Both the position numbers and the translations under genes were made by a program. Shown here one piece after another: positions 14,743 through 18,035 of a stretch of DNA of 18,035 nt. Source of the stretch: Acidobacteriota bacterium (GTDB lineage: Bacteria > Acidobacteriota > Thermoanaerobaculia > Multivoradales > SZUA-115); the NCBI GenBank assembly GCA_003231035.1, contig QIHU01000726.1, positions 1 to 18,035 of the forward strand. Direction: 5' to 3'. Numbering within the stretch: position 1 is the stretch's first letter; each line of letters starts with the position of its first letter. Below the pieces are notes generated by a model, which had not been told where the DNA came from, searched no databases, and saw only the letters and a list, made by a program, of their open reading frames with translations.

Positions 14743-14905
14743 GGACGCTCTCCGGGCCACTTCTTATCGGGCCATGGGGTGAACTGGGTTGACATCTTGG
14801 TACCCATGACGTCCGTGACTCTGCCATGACCCTGCAAAGTGGCGCTCAAGCGTAGGGGGCATTGGGGGCTGGTTCTTGGACGGGAGGGAGAAATTAGAGG
14901 GCAGA

Positions 14906-14911
14906 ATTATA
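14906..14911 (-). promoter_or_regulatory. Putative -10 element of the rpsA promoter
   Basis: ATTATA on the plus strand reads TATAAT on the minus strand, a perfect -10 element. Transcription would begin near 14899, giving rpsA a leader of about 157 nt. The -35 candidate at 17-bp spacing (14929-14934, TGGATG) is poor, so an activator or extra element may be needed. The gap 14743-14980 holds no gene. Confidence 0.45.
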
Positions 14912-14938
14912 CGGGACTTTCGTTTTTACATCCACCCC

Positions 14939-14974
14939 GCGGGCCTTTCGTAGCGAGTCCAAGCGGGCCTTTCG
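14939..14974 (-). repeat. 12-bp direct repeat between atpC and the rpsA promoter
   Basis: GCGGGCCTTTCG occurs at 14939-14950 and 14963-14974, exactly 24 bp apart, just upstream of the putative rpsA promoter and within seven bases of the atpC stop codon. It could be a tandem regulator-binding site or part of the atp operon 3' end. Confidence 0.5.
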
Positions 14975-14980
14975 GCTCGA

Positions 14981-15373
14981 TTAGCCTGCCTTGAGCGCTG
15001 CGCGGGCGCGCGCCAGGGCGCGCTGGCGAGCGGCGAATTGGATCTCGTCGGCAGTCGGCATCGCCTCGACGGCGGCGAGATTCTCTTGCGCCCGCGCGCT
15101 GTCGATCTCGTCGGACCTCTGCGCAAACTCGGTGAGTACGCTCAGCTGGTTGCCCACCATCTGGGCGAAACCGCCGTCCACCAGTAGACGATGGTCGCCC
15201 TCGGTGGTTTGAGCGCGCAGCCAGCCGGTACCTAGTTTGACCAGCAGAGGAGCTCGATGGGCTCGGATCCCGATCTCACCATCGTGGGCCGGGAAGGCGC
15301 AGAAACTCGCCTCGGCCTCGAGGATCGATCGATCGGGGGTGATGACGCTCAGTTGAAAAATCTGCTCAGCCAT
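14981..15373 (-). CDS. atpC: ATP synthase F1 subunit epsilon
   Basis: A 130-residue subunit of the F1 central stalk, which couples rotation to catalysis and can inhibit ATP hydrolysis. The N-terminal beta-sandwich is typical: FQLSVITPDRSILEAEASF, PAHDGEIGIRAHRAPLL and the DGGFAQMVGNQLSVL segment. The C-terminal helical part (about 88-128) is present, so both the beta domain and the regulatory helices are retained. It is the last gene of the atpA-G-D-C group, starting nine bases after the atpD stop. Its own ribosome site is weak, so translation is probably coupled to atpD. Confidence 0.95.
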   Translation of the reverse strand: MAEQIFQLSVITPDRSILEAEASFCAFPAHDGEIGIRAHRAPLLVKLGTGWLRAQTTEGDHRLLVDGGFAQMVGNQLSVLTEFAQRSDEIDSARAQENLAAVEAMPTADEIQFAARQRALARARAALKAG

Positions 15374-15382
15374 GGCAATCCG

Positions 15383-16831
15383 CTATGCGGCCTCCATCTT
15401 CTTGGCCTTCTCCGCCGCCTCTTCGATCACGCCGACGTACATGAAGGCGCTGTCGGGCAGGTGATCCCACTTGCCAGAGCAGAGTTCGTCGAAGGAGCGA
15501 ATGGTCTCTTCGCGCGAGGTGTAGTTGCCGGGGAAGCCGGTGAATTGCTCGGCGGTGTAGAAGGGCTGCGAGAGGAAACGCTCGATCTTGCGTGCCCGGC
15601 GCACCACCAGTTTGTCGTCTTCCGACAGCTCGTCGGTACCGAGAATGGCGATGATGTCCTGCAAGTCCTTGTATCGCTGCAAGGTCTGCTGCACTTGGCG
15701 GGCCACCCTGTAGTGATCTTCGCCGACGTTCTCGGGAGAGAGGATTCGGCTCGAAGAGGCCAGGGGGTCAACCGCCGGGTAGATACCCTTCTCGGCGATC
15801 GAGCGCTCGAGGTTCACCGTGGAGTCGAGGTGAGAGAAGGCGGTGGCCGGGGCCGGATCGGTGTAATCGTCGGCCGGCACGTAGATCGCCTGAATCGAGG
15901 TCACCGCTCCCGCGTTGGTCGAGGTGATGCGCTCTTGGAGTTCACCCATCTCGGTACCCAGGGTCGGCTGATAGCCGACCGCCGAAGGCATGCGGCCGAG
16001 CAGCGCCGAAACCTCGGAGCCGGCTTGGGTGAAGCGGAAGATGTTGTCGACGAAGAGCAGGGTGTCGGCACCGGTCTGGTCGCGGAAGTACTCGGCCATG
16101 GTCAAGGCGGAAAGGGCGACCCGCAGGCGGGCGCCTGGCGGCTCGTTCATCTGACCGAAGACCATCACCGTTTGGTCGATGACGCTCTTGCCGGTGTCGC
16201 CGATCTTGGAATCCTGCATCTCCAGCCACAGGTCGTTACCCTCGCGGGTACGCTCCCCGACCCCCGCGAAGCAGGAGTAACCGCTGTGGAAGCGAGCCAG
16301 GCGGGCGATCAACTCTTGAATGATGACCGTCTTGCCGACGCCGGCACCGCCGAACAGACCGGTCTTGCCGCCGCGGACCAACGGGCAGAGCAGGTCGATC
16401 ACCTTGATGCCGGTCTCGAAGAGTTCGGTCTTGGCCGACAGGTCGGCAAACTTGGGGGGCTCGCGATGAATGGGCCGTCGCTCCGCGGTCACTACCGGGC
16501 CGAGGTCGTCGATGGGTTCGCCGATCAAGTTGAAAACACGGCCGAGCGTTTCCTCGCCGACCGGGACACTGACCGCCGAACCGGTGTCGAGAATCGTCGT
16601 CCCCCGCCGGAGTCCATCGGTCGAACCCAGAGAGATGGCGCGCACGCGGCCACCACCGAGGTGAGCGGCGACCTCGCACCACAGGGTCTCTTTGGTGGTC
16701 TTGCCGAGGACCGTCTTCTCGATCTCGACTTGCAAAGCGTTGTAGATCCCGGGCATCGAGTCCTCGGGGAACTGTGCGTCGAGGGTCGAACCGATGACTT
16801 GAATGACCTTGCCGTAGTTACCGTTTTGCAT
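15383..16831 (-). CDS. atpD: ATP synthase F1 subunit beta
   Basis: A 482-residue catalytic subunit of F1, of normal length. The Walker A loop is GGAGVGKT (161-168), and GERTREGNDL (192-201) carries the catalytic Glu and Arg region. The Walker B region appears as TLLFVDNIFRFTQAGSEVSALL, split here as TLLFVDNIFRF then TQAGSEVSALLGRMPSA. The DELSEED loop reads DELSEDD, a conservative change. All catalytic elements are present. ATG at 16831 is preceded by a weak GGGAAAA and lies 27 bp after atpG. It acts at the cytoplasmic face of the inner membrane with AtpA, AtpG and AtpC. Confidence 0.97.
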   Translation of the reverse strand: MQNGNYGKVIQVIGSTLDAQFPEDSMPGIYNALQVEIEKTVLGKTTKETLWCEVAAHLGGGRVRAISLGSTDGLRRGTTILDTGSAVSVPVGEETLGRVFNLIGEPIDDLGPVVTAERRPIHREPPKFADLSAKTELFETGIKVIDLLCPLVRGGKTGLFGGAGVGKTVIIQELIARLARFHSGYSCFAGVGERTREGNDLWLEMQDSKIGDTGKSVIDQTVMVFGQMNEPPGARLRVALSALTMAEYFRDQTGADTLLFVDNIFRFTQAGSEVSALLGRMPSAVGYQPTLGTEMGELQERITSTNAGAVTSIQAIYVPADDYTDPAPATAFSHLDSTVNLERSIAEKGIYPAVDPLASSSRILSPENVGEDHYRVARQVQQTLQRYKDLQDIIAILGTDELSEDDKLVVRRARKIERFLSQPFYTAEQFTGFPGNYTSREETIRSFDELCSGKWDHLPDSAFMYVGVIEEAAEKAKKMEAA

Positions 16832-16858
16832 TCGTTTTCCCGTTCTTGCGTTCCATGG

Positions 16859-17731
16859 TTACGCTAGCGCAGTGGCGCCGCCGACGATGTCGAGCAGCTC
16901 CATGGTGATTGCGGTTTGGCGCGCGCGGTTGTATTCGCGGCTCAGTAGTTTGATTTTGTCTTCCGCCGCGTCGGTGGCGGCCTTCATCGCCACCATGCGA
17001 GCGATCTGCTCGCTGATGGCGGCATCGGAAAAAGCTTGAAAGAGGCGCAGCCGCACGGTGGTGGGGAGGAGTTCCTCCAGCAGCTCTTTGGGATCGGGCG
17101 AGAACTCGTAGTCGACCGCCCGCTTGCTTTCACCCTCGGCGGGTTCGTGGCGCGCCAGCGGCAGCAGTTGCACCACTTCCGCCTCTTGCCTACCCGAGGA
17201 GATGAACCGCGTATAGGCGACGTGGGCCGAAGCGATCTCGCCGCGGATGAAGCGGTCCATCAGGGCGCTGGCGATTGGTTCGATCTCGCCGAACTCCGGC
17301 ATGTCGCCGATCTCCACCAACTCCTGGGCGATCTCACGCTTGAGGAAGTCGAAGTAGGCGATGCCCTTCTTGCGCGCCATGTAGACGTCGGTCTGGATGC
17401 CCTCTTTTTCTTGGCCATCCAGGTGGTTGGTGGCCACCTTCAACACGTTGGTGTTGAAGCTGCCACACAGGCCACGCGAACTGGAGATCACCACCAGCGC
17501 GGAGCGGTCGATCTCTTCCGGCTGACGCATCAGCGGGTGATCGATCCCCTCGGCGGCGGCGGCCAAGTCGCTGACCACCTCGGCCAACTTCTCGCTATAC
17601 GGGCGCGAAGCGTTGGCACGGGTGTGGGCGGCCTGAAAACGGGCCGTCGCGATCAGCTGCATGGTGCGCGTGATCTTGCGGATGTTGCGCACCGCATCGC
17701 GGCGCTTGACGAGTACTCTGCGGTTAGCCAT
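16859..17731 (-). CDS. atpG: ATP synthase F1 subunit gamma
   Basis: A 290-residue rotor shaft of F1. The N-terminal coiled-coil helix (RDAVRNIRKITRTMQLIATA) and the C-terminal helix (IARMVAMKAATDAAEDKI, then the RARQTAITMELLDIVGGA end) are the two conserved parts that form the shaft, and SSRGLCGSFN marks the central Rossmann-like domain. ATG start at 17731, 13 bp after the atpA stop, with little Shine-Dalgarno sequence, consistent with coupled translation in the operon. Length and motifs are ordinary for bacteria. Confidence 0.96.
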   Translation of the reverse strand: MANRRVLVKRRDAVRNIRKITRTMQLIATARFQAAHTRANASRPYSEKLAEVVSDLAAAAEGIDHPLMRQPEEIDRSALVVISSSRGLCGSFNTNVLKVATNHLDGQEKEGIQTDVYMARKKGIAYFDFLKREIAQELVEIGDMPEFGEIEPIASALMDRFIRGEIASAHVAYTRFISSGRQEAEVVQLLPLARHEPAEGESKRAVDYEFSPDPKELLEELLPTTVRLRLFQAFSDAAISEQIARMVAMKAATDAAEDKIKLLSREYNRARQTAITMELLDIVGGATALA

Positions 17732-17744
17732 GAAATGTCACCGT

Positions 17745-18035
17745 CTAGGCGGCACTGGTATCGAAGTGACTCTTGCAGCCTTCGATGACGCGGGTGATCT
17801 TGGTGGTCAGTTCGTCGGACAACGACTTCCGGGTACGAATCTCTTCGAGGATCTCCGGGAACTCGTCCCGGAAGGTTTGCAACATTGTCGCCTCGAAGCG
17901 AGCTACCGAGGCGACCGGAAGCTCGTCGAGCAGCCCTTTGACGCCCGCGAAAATGGAAACCACCTGCTCGTCGACCGAAAAGGGGCGATACTGCGCCTGC
18001 TTGAGCAGCTCGACCATGCGGGCGCCGCGATCGAG
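17745..18035 (-). CDS. atpA: ATP synthase F1 subunit alpha, C-terminal part (truncated by the window edge)
   Basis: Only the last 96 residues of the ~500-residue non-catalytic F1 subunit are inside the window; the frame is open through base 18035, and the ATG at 18017 is internal. The fragment begins LDRGARMVELLKQAQYRPF and continues through VDEQVVSIFAGVKGLLDELP, the helical C-terminal domain of AtpA. The stop at 17745-17747 is followed by atpG. Upstream genes (atpH, and possibly F0 genes) would lie beyond the right edge if the order is standard. Confidence 0.95.
   Translation of the reverse strand, partial: LDRGARMVELLKQAQYRPFSVDEQVVSIFAGVKGLLDELPVASVARFEATMLQTFRDEFPEILEEIRTRKSLSDELTTKITRVIEGCKSHFDTSAA

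Noticed and set aside
14789..14817. Perfect TTGACA on the plus strand upstream of rpsA
   Set aside because: No -10 element at 16-18 bp, and no plus-strand gene starts downstream.
15257..16867. A 536-codon plus-strand open frame opposite atpD and atpC
   Set aside because: It is antisense to a clear atpD; the long frame results from high-GC codon use and it shows no family motifs.

Overview
This is an 18-kb piece of a high-GC bacterial chromosome made almost entirely of core and metabolic genes. It contains no phage genes, transposase, tRNA, rRNA or CRISPR array. An ATP-synthase gene cluster followed by a ribosomal protein S1 with a long Ala/Glu-rich N-terminus, plus DUF1573, TPR and RDD proteins and Mpl, suggests a Gram-negative soil or sediment lineage such as Acidobacteriota. 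No marker in the window proves that placement.

Layout. (1) Bases 1-4532, plus strand: the 3' part of a murD-family ligase, an enolase-superfamily epimerase/racemase (MenC/N-acylamino-acid racemase type), a D-aminoacylase-family amidohydrolase and a GNAT acyltransferase, all tightly packed. (2) 4533-5595: a cysteine-dioxygenase-type cupin preceded by a leader with mutually exclusive pairings near its ribosome binding site. (3) 5596-6250: a 655-bp gene-free stretch with a 175-nt imperfect palindrome and two 117-bp tandem copies of a three-hairpin unit. (4) 6251-9793: an exported DUF1573 protein (minus), divergent from mpl (plus), which converges on and overlaps ftcD (minus). (5) 9956-12888, plus: a TPR membrane protein with an RDD membrane protein whose start overlaps the TPR stop codon. 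(6) 13018-18035, minus: atpA (partial), atpG, atpD and atpC in the usual F1 order, then rpsA behind its own promoter.

The most interesting unit is at the left end. The murD-family protein differs from my recollection of E. coli MurD at positions lining the substrate site (DDSISTTP instead of NDSKATN, GGFERG instead of GGDGKS), and a catalytically complete epimerase starts 15 bp downstream. A testable idea is that the ligase adds L-Glu and the epimerase inverts it on the nucleotide precursor, in the manner of Xanthomonas MurD2/MurL but with an unrelated epimerase. An alternative is that GNAT, racemase and D-aminoacylase form an N-acyl route between L- and D-amino acids. Mpl, which reuses L-Ala-D-Glu-containing muropeptides, lies 3 kb away and fits the cell-wall theme.

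The gene-free stretch is the second point of interest. Its tandem units are nearly identical except in one hairpin stem, where four base pairs have changed on both arms while the six-base loop stayed the same.
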